NCBI GenBank assembly: GCA_963693035.2
Contig: CAXMMQ010000007.1
Location: 248,001 to 312,000, forward strand
Source: Lichenicoccus sp963693035
Lineage (GTDB): Bacteria; Pseudomonadota; Alphaproteobacteria; Acetobacterales; Acetobacteraceae
Direction of reading: 5' to 3'
DNA length: 64,000 nt
The position numbers were made by a program, and so were the translations under genes. How positions within the stretch are numbered: position 1 is the first letter of the stretch; each line of letters begins with the position of its first letter. The notes beneath the pieces were generated by a model, which was not told the DNA's origin, searched no databases, and was given only the letters and a program-made list of their open reading frames with translations. Positions 31,458-40,044 of the stretch are shown here, in pieces.

Positions 31458-32957
31458 ATGCCACAGCCCTTGCTTGCGCTGAGGAACGTCAGCAAGAACT
31501 TTGCCGGCGTCCAGGCCCTGCGCGACGTCTCGCTCGAGATCGCGCCCGGCGAGATCCACTGCCTCGCCGGCGAGAACGGGTCCGGCAAGTCCACCCTGAT
31601 CAAGATCATCTCGGGCGTGAACCGGCCGGACGCGGGCAAGATCGAGATCGACGGCACGACCGTCGCCGGCCTCACCCCGCGCGAGGCGATCGCGCACGGC
31701 TTGCAGGTGATCTACCAGGACTTCTCACTGTTCGGGAACCTGACGGTCGCGGAAAATCTAGCTCTCGGCAGCGAACTTCACGACCGGCGACGCATCGTCA
31801 ACTGGCGACGCATGCGCGAGCATGCCCGAACCGCGGTGGGCCGTCTCGGGGTGGAACTCGATCTCGACGCCAACGTCGACAGCCTGCCGACCTCGGGGCG
31901 GCAACTGGTCGCGATCGCGCGCGCCCTGATGGCCGATCCGCGCCTGCTGATCATGGACGAACCCACCACGGCGCTTACCGGCCGCGAGGTCGAGCGCCTG
32001 TTCATGGTGGTGCGCGACATCCAGGCGCGCGGCATCGCGGTGCTGTTCGTCAGCCACAAGATGCGCGAGATGCTCGACATCAGCGAGCGCCTGACCGTCA
32101 TTCGTAACGGCGAGGTGGTCGCCGCGGGCCCGATCGCGGATTACGACGAGGCCGCCATCACGCGTGCGATGACCGGCTCCGACATCGCCGAGGAGCCGTA
32201 TCGCTGGGAGCCGAGCGCGCGGGGCAGCACGCCCGCCCTCGCGATAGAGCATCTTACCGTCGAGGGCGAGCTGGAGGATGTCAGCGTCGCCATCATGCCG
32301 GGCGAGATCGTCGGCGTGTCCGGGCTGCTCGGCTCCGGACGCACCGAGCTGGCGCTTGCGCTGTTCGGCATGCGCCCGACCTATCGCGGCAGCATCAGCC
32401 TGCATGGCCGTCCGGTGCGGCTCGCCAACCCGCAGCACGCGATCGCGAACGGCATTGCCTACGTGCCGGAGGACCGCCTCACCGAGGGGCTGTTCATGCC
32501 GCAGAGCATCGACCGCAACCTGCTCGCGACCTCGTATGGCGCCTTGAGCCGGTATGGGGTGATCAGCGGCCGCCGTGCCGAAGCGGAGGCGGCCGGGATG
32601 CTGCGCGACATGGCGATTGCGACGCCCACCGGTGCGCGCCCGGTGTTGCAGCTTTCGGGCGGCAACCAGCAGCGCGTGGTGATCGGTCGCTGGCTGATGC
32701 GCAACCCGTCGCTGCTGATCCTGAATGGACCCACCGTCGGCGTCGATGTCGGCTCCAAGGCCGGCATACACCGCAAGATACGCGACCTCGCACGCGAGCG
32801 CGGGCTGGGCGTGCTGATGATCTCCGACGACGTGCCCGAACTGCTGGCGCACTGCAACCGCATCGCGCTGATGCATCGCGGCCGGCTGCTCGACATCGTG
32901 CAGGCGGCGGAGACCAGCGAAGCACAGCTCTCCGACCGGCTCGGAGCGCTGACTTGA
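31458..32957 (+). CDS. Sugar ABC transporter ATPase, two domains
   Basis: 499 residues. First nucleotide-binding domain has Walker A GENGSGKST, signature LPTSGRQLVAIARAL and Walker B LLIMDEPTT. The second domain has GLLGSGRTE in place of Walker A and Walker B LLILNGPTVG, lacking both acids, while its signature LSGGNQQR is intact. This asymmetry resembles other RbsA-type carbohydrate ATPases, but the loss of DE in the second Walker B is stronger than usual. Energises import. Confidence 0.9.
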   Translation: MPQPLLALRNVSKNFAGVQALRDVSLEIAPGEIHCLAGENGSGKSTLIKIISGVNRPDAGKIEIDGTTVAGLTPREAIAHGLQVIYQDFSLFGNLTVAENLALGSELHDRRRIVNWRRMREHARTAVGRLGVELDLDANVDSLPTSGRQLVAIARALMADPRLLIMDEPTTALTGREVERLFMVVRDIQARGIAVLFVSHKMREMLDISERLTVIRNGEVVAAGPIADYDEAAITRAMTGSDIAEEPYRWEPSARGSTPALAIEHLTVEGELEDVSVAIMPGEIVGVSGLLGSGRTELALALFGMRPTYRGSISLHGRPVRLANPQHAIANGIAYVPEDRLTEGLFMPQSIDRNLLATSYGALSRYGVISGRRAEAEAAGMLRDMAIATPTGARPVLQLSGGNQQRVVIGRWLMRNPSLLILNGPTVGVDVGSKAGIHRKIRDLARERGLGVLMISDDVPELLAHCNRIALMHRGRLLDIVQAAETSEAQLSDRLGALT

Positions 32958-33958
32958 AGGGCACTGACTTGAAGGCGTTCGCGCAGCGCGCGCTGCGGAC
33001 ACCGGAGCTTGGCGTCGGCCTCGTGTTGGTGGTCGCCATGCTGGTGATCGGCAGCATCAACCCGGCCTTCTGGGACGCCGCCAACCTGTTCAGCCTGCTG
33101 CGCGCCAACGTCATCACCGGCATCCTGGCACTCGGCGTGCTGATGGTGATGCTCTCTGGTGGCATCGACGTCTCGTTCCCGGCCTTTGCCATCGCCTCGA
33201 TGTACCTGACCATCAAGGGCATGGTGGCACTCGGCTATGACGGCGTCGTGCTGCCGTTCATCGCCGCCACCACGATCGGGCTTCTGCTCGGGCTGGTGAA
33301 TGCCTTCTTCGTGCATGCGCTGCGCATGATCCCGCTGATCGTCACACTCGGCACCGGCACCGCGATACGCGGCTTCCTGCTTGGTGCGGTCGGCGCCAGC
33401 CAGATCAATATCGACCGCATGCCACCCCGGCTGATCGCCTTCGCCCGCACCGACCTGCTGACGGTCACCAGCGGCGGCGAGCATTTCGGCCTGTCGGCGA
33501 TGATCCTGGTCTATGCAGCGCTTGCGACCGGCGTGCATCTGCTGCTGCGTCATACCCTGATGGGACGCAGCATCTACGCACTCGGTGGCGGCGAGGAAGC
33601 AGCGCGCCGGATCGGCTTCTCGGTCCGCAATACCCGCATCCTGATCTACGGCCTGGCCGGGGCGCTCGCCGGCTTCACCGGCCTGCTGCACGGCTCGATG
33701 ATCTGGATCGCCAATCCGCACGACATGGTCGGGATGGAGCTCGACGTGATCGCCGCCGTGGTGCTCGGCGGCGCCAGCATCTTCGGCGGCCGCGGCAGCG
33801 TGCTCGGCACCGTGCTCGGCGTGTTCACGCTGGTCATGGTCACCAATAGCCTGATCATCATGCATATCGACACGACCTGGCAGCGCGTCGTGGTCGGGCT
33901 GATCGTGATTGCCGCGACCGCCGCCAGTTCCTGGCGCGATCGCAAGCGTCTCGCATGA
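32954..33958 (+). CDS. Sugar ABC transporter permease 1
   Basis: 334 residues, TTG start with GGAG seven bases upstream, overlapping the ATPase stop by four bases. About nine hydrophobic segments. The EAA-like loop GFSVRNTRILIYGLAGALAGF and GMELDVIAAVVLGGASIFGGRG are typical of RbsC-family permeases. Forms the channel with permease 2. Confidence 0.9.
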   Translation: MKGTDLKAFAQRALRTPELGVGLVLVVAMLVIGSINPAFWDAANLFSLLRANVITGILALGVLMVMLSGGIDVSFPAFAIASMYLTIKGMVALGYDGVVLPFIAATTIGLLLGLVNAFFVHALRMIPLIVTLGTGTAIRGFLLGAVGASQINIDRMPPRLIAFARTDLLTVTSGGEHFGLSAMILVYAALATGVHLLLRHTLMGRSIYALGGGEEAARRIGFSVRNTRILIYGLAGALAGFTGLLHGSMIWIANPHDMVGMELDVIAAVVLGGASIFGGRGSVLGTVLGVFTLVMVTNSLIIMHIDTTWQRVVVGLIVIAATAASSWRDRKRLA

Positions 33959-34971
33959 CGGAGCTCCCCCGCATGATCGCGCGCTTGCGCAGCACCCGCC
34001 TGCCGAAACTCGACAGCAGCCTGCTGCAGCTCGCCGTCCTGACCGTGGCGATCTTTGCGGTGATGGCCACGCTGAACCCGGACAAGTTCCTGCGTCCGTA
34101 CATCTTCGAATCCATCACCTACGAGGCGCCGGAGCTCGGCCTGCTCTCGATCGCGATGATGCTGGCGATGCTGACCGGCGGCATCGACCTCTCGGTGATC
34201 GGGCTGGCCAACCTGTCCGCCATCCTGGCCGGGCTGTTCTTCCACGCCTATGGCGGCAGCCGCGGACCGGGCCTGATGCACATGGCAACGCTGCCGGTGC
34301 TGGCCGGCGTCGGCATGGCGCTCGCGACCGGCCTGGTCGGCGGCGCGATCAACGGACTGCTGATCGCACGCGTGCGCATCACGCCGATCCTGGCGACCAT
34401 CGGCACCGGCCAGATCTTCACCGGTCTCGCGCTGGTGCTGACCGGCGGCCCCGCCATCGTCGGCTATCCGATGGCCTGGGGCGCGATCGGCAACGGCAGC
34501 CTGTTCGGCGCTGCGATCCCGCTCGTGCTGTTCCTGGTCGTGGCCGTGCTGGTCAGTCTGATGCTGGCGCGCACGCCGTTCGGCATGGACCTGCTGCTGA
34601 TCGGCACCAACCGCCGTGCGGCCCTGTTCGCCGGCCTGCGCACCGCGCGCACGATCTTCTTTTCCTACGTGCTGAGCGGCGTGCTCGCCAGCATGGCGGG
34701 GATCCTGCTGTCGTCGCGCACCAATGCCGCCAAATCCGACTACGGCGTCTCGTACCTGCTGCAGGCGGTGCTGATCGCGGTCCTCGGCGGCACCAACCCG
34801 GCCGGCGGTCGCGGCTCGGTGGCCGGCATCGCGATCGCCCTGGTTGCCCTGATGCTGCTGTCGAGCGGCCTGCAGCTGATGCGTTACAGCAATTTCCTGG
34901 TCGATTTTGTCTGGGGCGCGTTCCTGCTGCTCTCGATCGCGCTCAATGCGTGGCGTATTCGGAAATCATGA
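33955..34971 (+). CDS. Sugar ABC transporter permease 2
   Basis: 338 residues, ATGA overlap with permease 1. RbsC-like hydrophobic protein with SIAMMLAMLTGGIDLSVIGL and YLLQAVLIAVLGGTNPAGGRG segments. Two distinct permease genes suggest a heterodimeric channel, as in LsrC/LsrD. Confidence 0.9.
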   Translation: MTELPRMIARLRSTRLPKLDSSLLQLAVLTVAIFAVMATLNPDKFLRPYIFESITYEAPELGLLSIAMMLAMLTGGIDLSVIGLANLSAILAGLFFHAYGGSRGPGLMHMATLPVLAGVGMALATGLVGGAINGLLIARVRITPILATIGTGQIFTGLALVLTGGPAIVGYPMAWGAIGNGSLFGAAIPLVLFLVVAVLVSLMLARTPFGMDLLLIGTNRRAALFAGLRTARTIFFSYVLSGVLASMAGILLSSRTNAAKSDYGVSYLLQAVLIAVLGGTNPAGGRGSVAGIAIALVALMLLSSGLQLMRYSNFLVDFVWGAFLLLSIALNAWRIRKS

Positions 34972-36086
34972 CAATGCAGAGAATGCTCGCGACCCAGCCC
35001 CTGCACCGCAGCCTCGCCACGCGCGACGAGCAGGTCGTGATGCAGGCCGGCGTGCTCACCGCCTCGCTGTTCCGCTACGCCAGCGGCATCGAGGCGCTCC
35101 GCCTGCGCAACGCGCGCGGCAGCGTGATCCTGCTGCCCTGGGTTGGCCAGATGATCTGGCAGGCCGAGTTCGACGGCGTGCCGCTCGCCATGCAGAGCGG
35201 CTTCTCGATGCCGCTGCCATCCGCCGGGATCGCCGGCACCTATGGCTGCTTCGCCTTTCATAGCGGCCTGCTGCGCAACGGCGTGCCGGGTCCCGGGGAC
35301 GACCATGCGGCGCACGGGGAGTTCCCGACCGCCGCCCTCGGCAACGCCTGGCTGGAGCTTGGCGAGGACGCCCGCGGCCTGACGCTGCGCCTGGCTGGCG
35401 AACGCGAGCATGTGATGGGTTTCGGTCCGCATTATCTCGCCCGCCCATCCGTCAGCCTCGGCGAGCACGCAACCCTTTTCGAGATCGGCATGCACGTCGA
35501 GAACCACTCCGGCAAGCCGATGGAGCTGATGTACATGGCGCACGTCAATTTCGACTTCGTGCCGCAGGGCCGCATCATCCAGCCGGTGCCGTTTACGCCC
35601 GATCATGTCCAGGTGCGGCGCGCGGTGCCGGCGCATGTGCAGCCGAACCCGGATTATCTCGCCTACATCGAGACGCTGGCGCACGCGCCGGACCTCATGC
35701 AGCAGCTCGACGAACCCGCGCGCTACGATCCCGAGCAGGTGTTCTACCTCAGGGACCTGCCGCAGGGACCGGACGGCCGCACCTCCATCATGCTGCGCCG
35801 GCCGCAGGGCGACGCCTTTGCGCTCAGCCATGCGCCCGCGCAGTTCCCGCAATGCGTGCGCTGGATCCTCGATGATCCGGACCAGAAGGTCGCGGCGTTC
35901 TCGCTGCCCTCGACCTGCGAGCCGGAAGGCTATGCGGCGGAGCGTCGCAAGGGCAATGTGCGCATACTGGCACCCGGCGAGGCGGCCCGCTTCTCGCTCA
36001 GTGCCGGCTACCTCGACCGCGCCGCCGCCGACCGGATGGAGGTCCATATCGGCGAACTCTCCAGCCACGGGAAGCAGGCATCATGA
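34968..36086 (+). CDS. DUF4432 aldose 1-epimerase-like protein
   Basis: 372 residues. A galactose mutarotase-like fold with GFSMPLPSAGIAGTYGCFAF, NHSGKPMELMYMAHVNFDFV and EPEGYAAERRKGN. DUF4432 proteins accompany pentose and deoxysugar transporters and probably equilibrate sugar anomers. ATGA overlaps on both sides place it firmly in the operon. Confidence 0.85.
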   Translation: MTMQRMLATQPLHRSLATRDEQVVMQAGVLTASLFRYASGIEALRLRNARGSVILLPWVGQMIWQAEFDGVPLAMQSGFSMPLPSAGIAGTYGCFAFHSGLLRNGVPGPGDDHAAHGEFPTAALGNAWLELGEDARGLTLRLAGEREHVMGFGPHYLARPSVSLGEHATLFEIGMHVENHSGKPMELMYMAHVNFDFVPQGRIIQPVPFTPDHVQVRRAVPAHVQPNPDYLAYIETLAHAPDLMQQLDEPARYDPEQVFYLRDLPQGPDGRTSIMLRRPQGDAFALSHAPAQFPQCVRWILDDPDQKVAAFSLPSTCEPEGYAAERRKGNVRILAPGEAARFSLSAGYLDRAAADRMEVHIGELSSHGKQAS

Positions 36087-37027
36087 GCAGGCGCATCGGC
36101 GTGATCGGCAGCAACATGGTCGATCTGGTGACCTACGTGGACCGCATGCCGGATGCCGGCGAGACCCTCGCGGCTCCACGCTTCGCCATGGGCCCCGGTG
36201 GCAAGGGCGCCAACCAGGCGGTCGCGGCGGCCAAGCTCGGCAGCGACGTGCTGCTCGTGAGCTGCGTCGGAGACGACCTGTTCGGCCGCAACACCCTGGA
36301 CAACCTGAAGACACTCGGCATCGATGCCGCTCATGTGCGTGTCGTCCCCGGCCTGTCCAGCGGCGTCGCGCCGATCTTCGTCGAACCGAATGGCGAGAAC
36401 CGCATCCTGATCGTCAAGGGCGCCAACGATGCGCTGTCACCCGAAGATGTCGAGGCCGCCGCGGACGATCTCCGGACTTGCGGCCTGATCCTGCTGCAAC
36501 TGGAAGTGCCGCTGCCGACGATCTATGCCGCAATCGCATTCGGGCAGGCGAACAACGTCCCGGTGCTGCTCAATCCGGCGCCGGCGACGCCCGAGCTCGA
36601 ACTCGACCGCATCGCCGGCGTCAGTTTCTTCGCACCGAACCAGACCGAGCTTGCGATCCTCACCGGCCTTGCGACCCGCACGCCGGACGAAGCCGAACAC
36701 GCGGCGCGCACCCTGCTCGCGCACGGCATCGGCGCGGTCATCGTGACCCTCGGCGCCGAGGGCGCGCTAATGGTCGAGCCCGACGGCACCGAACGGATCG
36801 CCCCGGTCGCCGTCCGCGCGCTCGACACCACCGGCGCCGGCGATGCGTTCATCGGCGCTTTTGCGCACCACTATGTCGATGGCCATGACAAGCTTGCATC
36901 GCTGCGGCAGGCAGCGCGCTACGCCGCCGATGCGGTGACCCGCCCGGGAACGCAGAGCTCGTTCGCGACGGCCAAAGAGTTTGCAGAGTTCCGTGACGGG
37001 CTCGGGAACAGCCAGGTGTCACCCTGA
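36083..37027 (+). CDS. Ribokinase-family sugar kinase
   Basis: 314 residues. PfkB fold: GPGGKGANQAVAAAKLG at the front and the anion-hole motif DTTGAGDAFIGAFA at the end, with the catalytic Asp in GAGDAF. In this operon with deoC it would phosphorylate deoxyribose (DeoK role) or ribose (RbsK role); the sequence alone does not decide. The stop overlaps the end of the convergent SDR gene by nine bases. Confidence 0.9.
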   Translation: MSRRIGVIGSNMVDLVTYVDRMPDAGETLAAPRFAMGPGGKGANQAVAAAKLGSDVLLVSCVGDDLFGRNTLDNLKTLGIDAAHVRVVPGLSSGVAPIFVEPNGENRILIVKGANDALSPEDVEAAADDLRTCGLILLQLEVPLPTIYAAIAFGQANNVPVLLNPAPATPELELDRIAGVSFFAPNQTELAILTGLATRTPDEAEHAARTLLAHGIGAVIVTLGAEGALMVEPDGTERIAPVAVRALDTTGAGDAFIGAFAHHYVDGHDKLASLRQAARYAADAVTRPGTQSSFATAKEFAEFRDGLGNSQVSP

Positions 37028-37903
37028 CGCCGCCGCGGCCGGTGCAGCACCCAATCCGGCGGCCCTCTGGGCCCGACCACCGGATCGCTGCGACACCCAC
37101 CACATGAATTTGTCGAACAGGCGGTCGGACAGCGCCCGCCGGATGAACAGGAATATCCTGGCACCGCCACCGGAGGCGTAGCGCGTCCGCGGATGTCGGG
37201 CCGTGACCGCCCTGCCGATGGTCCTGGCGACAATCTCGGGGGGCGACGGCAGCCGCGACGCGACCGCACTTTCCAGCATCCAGGCGTGTCGCCGAGCCCA
37301 GGGACCATACGCGGTAGTGCCGGAGGTTTTCAGCAGGCTGTCATGCGCGATGCCACCCCATTCGGTCCGGATCGCCCCGGGCTCGATGACGATGACGTCG
37401 ATGCCATGCGGCGCCAGCTCCATCCGCAAGCAGTCGCTCATGCCTTCGACGGCGAACTTGGTGGCATGGTACCAGCTCCCGAACGGCTCGCCGCCCTTGC
37501 CGCCGATCGAGGTCACGTTGACCAGCTTGCCGCTGGCCTGCCGTCGCATCATCGGCAACACGAGCTGGCAGAGCCTCGCCAACCCGAACAAATTGACCTC
37601 GAACTGCCTGCGGCCCTCGGCAAGGGGTACGTCCTCGAGCGAGCCATAGGCGCCGTAGCCGGCATTGTTGACCAGCACGTCCAGGCGGCCAGCCTCGTCG
37701 GCAATCCGCTCGACTGCAGCAACGACGGACACGTCGTCCGTCAGATCCAGGGCGATCACGCGGGCTCCCGCAGCTTGCAGGGGCGCCATGCGCTCCATGC
37801 GTCGTGCTGCCGCATAGACCAGGAAGCCATCGCGCAGAAGCTGGCGTACCGTTGCCTCGCCGATGCCGGACGAGGCGCCTGTGACCAGCGCGGTCTTCGT
37901 CAT
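37019..37903 (-). CDS. Short-chain dehydrogenase/reductase
   Basis: 294 residues from the ATG at 37903, which has GAGGAG seven bases upstream. TGASSGIGEA is the NADP-binding Gly-rich loop; NNAGYGAYG and the catalytic YHATK (Tyr and Lys) follow, with SIGG for the Ser. C-terminal extension of about 80 residues contains a hydrophobic stretch, as in acyl/retinol-type SDRs. Divergent from and probably controlled by the MerR gene. Confidence 0.88.
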   Translation of the reverse strand: MTKTALVTGASSGIGEATVRQLLRDGFLVYAAARRMERMAPLQAAGARVIALDLTDDVSVVAAVERIADEAGRLDVLVNNAGYGAYGSLEDVPLAEGRRQFEVNLFGLARLCQLVLPMMRRQASGKLVNVTSIGGKGGEPFGSWYHATKFAVEGMSDCLRMELAPHGIDVIVIEPGAIRTEWGGIAHDSLLKTSGTTAYGPWARRHAWMLESAVASRLPSPPEIVARTIGRAVTARHPRTRYASGGGARIFLFIRRALSDRLFDKFMWWVSQRSGGRAQRAAGLGAAPAAAASG

Positions 37904-37933
37904 TTTCGAACTCCTCAAGGACCCACGACCAGA

Positions 37934-37964
37934 GCTATAACCCTGGAGCCAAGTCCATGGTCAA
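37934..37964 (-). promoter_or_regulatory. MerR-type promoter with 19-base spacer
   Basis: On the minus strand TTGACC (37959-37964) and TATAGC (37934-37939) are separated by 19 bases, two more than normal. The spacer contains the inverted repeat TGGA/TCCA. A stretched spacer is the mark of promoters that MerR proteins untwist to activate. It drives the SDR gene; the MerR gene lies on the other side. Confidence 0.6.
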
Positions 37965-37972
37965 CTGGTTGA

Positions 37973-38389
37973 ATGATGCTGATCTCGGAGTTCGCGCGTC
38001 GCACGGGACTGAGCAGCGACACCGTCAGGTTCTACGTGCGGCTCGGCCTGCTGGAGCCCGCGACCGGCAGCAAGGGCGGTCGCAACCCCTACCAGGTCTT
38101 CACAGCCGAGCACGTCGAGATCGCCCGGATCATCCGCATGGCGCAATCGATGGGCTTCTCGCTCAAGGAAATCTCCGCCCTGGGCGCAGAGCATCGGTCG
38201 GGCAAGATGACGCGCGAGCGGAGTGCGGAGATCATGACTCGGCAGCTCGCCCGGCTGGAACAGCAGGCCGCGCACCTGAACGCGATGACCGCCTACCTGC
38301 GCGCCAAGGTGGATTGGCTGCGACACGACGACGGCAAGCCAGAGCCACGGTTCTCGGACTATGCGGGCGAGCCAGCCGCCACCAGTTAG
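37973..38389 (+). CDS. MerR-family regulator
   Basis: 138 residues. N-terminal winged helix with ISEFARRTGLSSDTVRFYVRLGLLEPA and a dimerisation helix (RQLARLEQQAAHLNAMTAYLRAK). There are no cysteines in the metal-binding places of MerR, so it is more like CueR-independent or small-molecule types. It is divergent from the SDR gene it probably activates. Confidence 0.9.
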   Translation: MMLISEFARRTGLSSDTVRFYVRLGLLEPATGSKGGRNPYQVFTAEHVEIARIIRMAQSMGFSLKEISALGAEHRSGKMTRERSAEIMTRQLARLEQQAAHLNAMTAYLRAKVDWLRHDDGKPEPRFSDYAGEPAATS

Positions 38390-38401
38390 AGCCCGGACGG
38401 C

Positions 38402-38740
38402 TCAGGCGTCGGGCGGATCGCCCGGCTCGAAGGTGCGCACGACTTCGTACTGGCCGGCCTCGAAAGTCGCAATGGTCAAAGCGCGATACAGGAACGCCGG
38501 CAGCGACGGGTCGGCCAGCAGCGCCTCGTAATGCTGCATGCTGCGCCACTGCACGTACATCGTGACCCTATTGCCTTCCAGGCCGCGATGCAGGCTGCAC
38601 GAGACGGAACCCGGCGTCTGCGAGATCGTGTTCGCTTAGGCGTCGGTCAGCAGCTCGAGCAGTTCCTGCTGGTGCGGCGGCTGCACCGTGAAGTCCTGGA
38701 TCAGGGTGATCACGTCGGTGCCGGCATGGATGGTGATCAT
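38402..38740 (-). pseudogene. Antibiotic biosynthesis monooxygenase-domain gene with an in-frame stop
   Basis: The frame from the ATG at 38740 to the stop at 38402 encodes 113 codons with one internal TAA at 38636-38638. Before it: TLIQDFTVQPPHQQELLELL; after it: ISQTPGSVSCSLHRGLEGNR, WRSMQHYEALLADPSLP and TFEAGQYEVVRTFEPGD. This is a complete ABM-domain protein except for the stop, so it is probably a recent nonsense mutant or a sequencing error. Confidence 0.75.
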
Positions 38741-38752
38741 CGGAGCGACCTC

Positions 38753-40042
38753 CTAGCCCTCGAACGGATCACGCACCAGAATGGTGTCGTCGCGCTCAGG
38801 ACTGGTGGACAGCAACGTCACCGGCGCTTCCACCAGCTCCTCGATGCGGCGGACATACTTGATCGCCTGCGCCGGCAGCTCGGCATACGAGCGCGCGCCG
38901 CGCGTGGTCTCCTTCCAGCCGGCCATGGTCTCGAATACCGGCTCGATACGCAGCGACGCCGCGGGGGCGGCCGGCAGGTGGCGCACCTCGACCCCGTCCA
39001 ACCTGTAGCCGGTGCAGATCCTGATCTCGTGGAGCCCGTCGAGCACGTCGAGCTTGGTCAGCGCCAGGCCGTTGATGCCGCCGACTCGGATCGCACCACG
39101 CACCAGCACCGCATCGAACCAGCCGCAGCGGCGCGGCCGTCCGGTCACGGTGCCGAACTCGTGGCCGCGCTCGCCGAGCAGGCGTCCGGTCTCGTCGAAC
39201 AGCTCGGTCGGGAACGGCCCGGCGCCGACGCGGGTGGAATAGGCCTTGGCGATGCCGAGCACGAAGCCGATCGAGCCCGGGCCGACACCGGCGCCGGTAC
39301 CAGCGTTGGAGGCCACCGTGTTGCTGCTGGTCACGAACGGATAGGTGCCGTGATCGACATCGAGCATCACCGCCTGCGCGCCCTCGAACAGGATGCGACG
39401 CCCGGCGCGCCGCGCCTCGTCGAGCAGTTCCCAGACCCGGTCCGCGAACGGCAGGATGCGCGGCGCCAGCGCCAGCAGCCAGTCCAGCAATTCCTGCTTG
39501 GTGAAGACCGGCGCGCCGAGCCCCTGCAGCAGCGTGTTATGGTGCAGCAGCAGCTCGTCGAGCTTCCAGTCGAGCGTTGCAGGCTCTGCGAGATCGCAGA
39601 CCCGTATCGCACGCCGCGCCACCTTGTCCTCGTAGGCGGGACCGATGCCGCGACCGGTGGTGCCGATCTTGCGCTCGCCGCGCGCCACTTCCCGTGCACG
39701 ATCGATCGCGCCGTGCACCGGCAGGATCAGCGCCGCGTTCTCGGCGATGCGCAGCGTCTGCGGCGTGACATCCAGCCCCTGCGCGCGCACCCGGTCGATC
39801 TCGGCGAGCAGCGCCTCCGGGTCGATCACCACGCCGTTGCCGATCAGGCCGGTCTTGCCGCGCACCAGCCCGCTCGGCAGCAGCGACAGCTTGTAGGTCT
39901 GGTTGCCGACCACCAGCGTATGACCCGCATTATGGCCGCCCTGGAAGCGCACCACGATATCGGCACGGCTGGCGAGCCAGTCGACGATCTTGCCCTTCCC
40001 CTCGTCGCCCCATTGCGCGCCGATCACGGTGACGTTCGACAT
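38753..40042 (-). CDS. purA: Adenylosuccinate synthetase
   Basis: 429 residues. GQWGDEGKGKIVDWLA at the N-terminus (P-loop, start at 40042), QGGHNAGHT, IGTTGRGIGPAYEDK and TSSNTVASNAGTGAGVGP are family hallmarks. It joins IMP and aspartate, the first step to AMP. It follows hisZ by two bases in a serC-hisZ-purA operon. Confidence 0.97.
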   Translation of the reverse strand: MSNVTVIGAQWGDEGKGKIVDWLASRADIVVRFQGGHNAGHTLVVGNQTYKLSLLPSGLVRGKTGLIGNGVVIDPEALLAEIDRVRAQGLDVTPQTLRIAENAALILPVHGAIDRAREVARGERKIGTTGRGIGPAYEDKVARRAIRVCDLAEPATLDWKLDELLLHHNTLLQGLGAPVFTKQELLDWLLALAPRILPFADRVWELLDEARRAGRRILFEGAQAVMLDVDHGTYPFVTSSNTVASNAGTGAGVGPGSIGFVLGIAKAYSTRVGAGPFPTELFDETGRLLGERGHEFGTVTGRPRRCGWFDAVLVRGAIRVGGINGLALTKLDVLDGLHEIRICTGYRLDGVEVRHLPAAPAASLRIEPVFETMAGWKETTRGARSYAELPAQAIKYVRRIEELVEAPVTLLSTSPERDDTILVRDPFEG

Positions 40043-40044
40043 GC

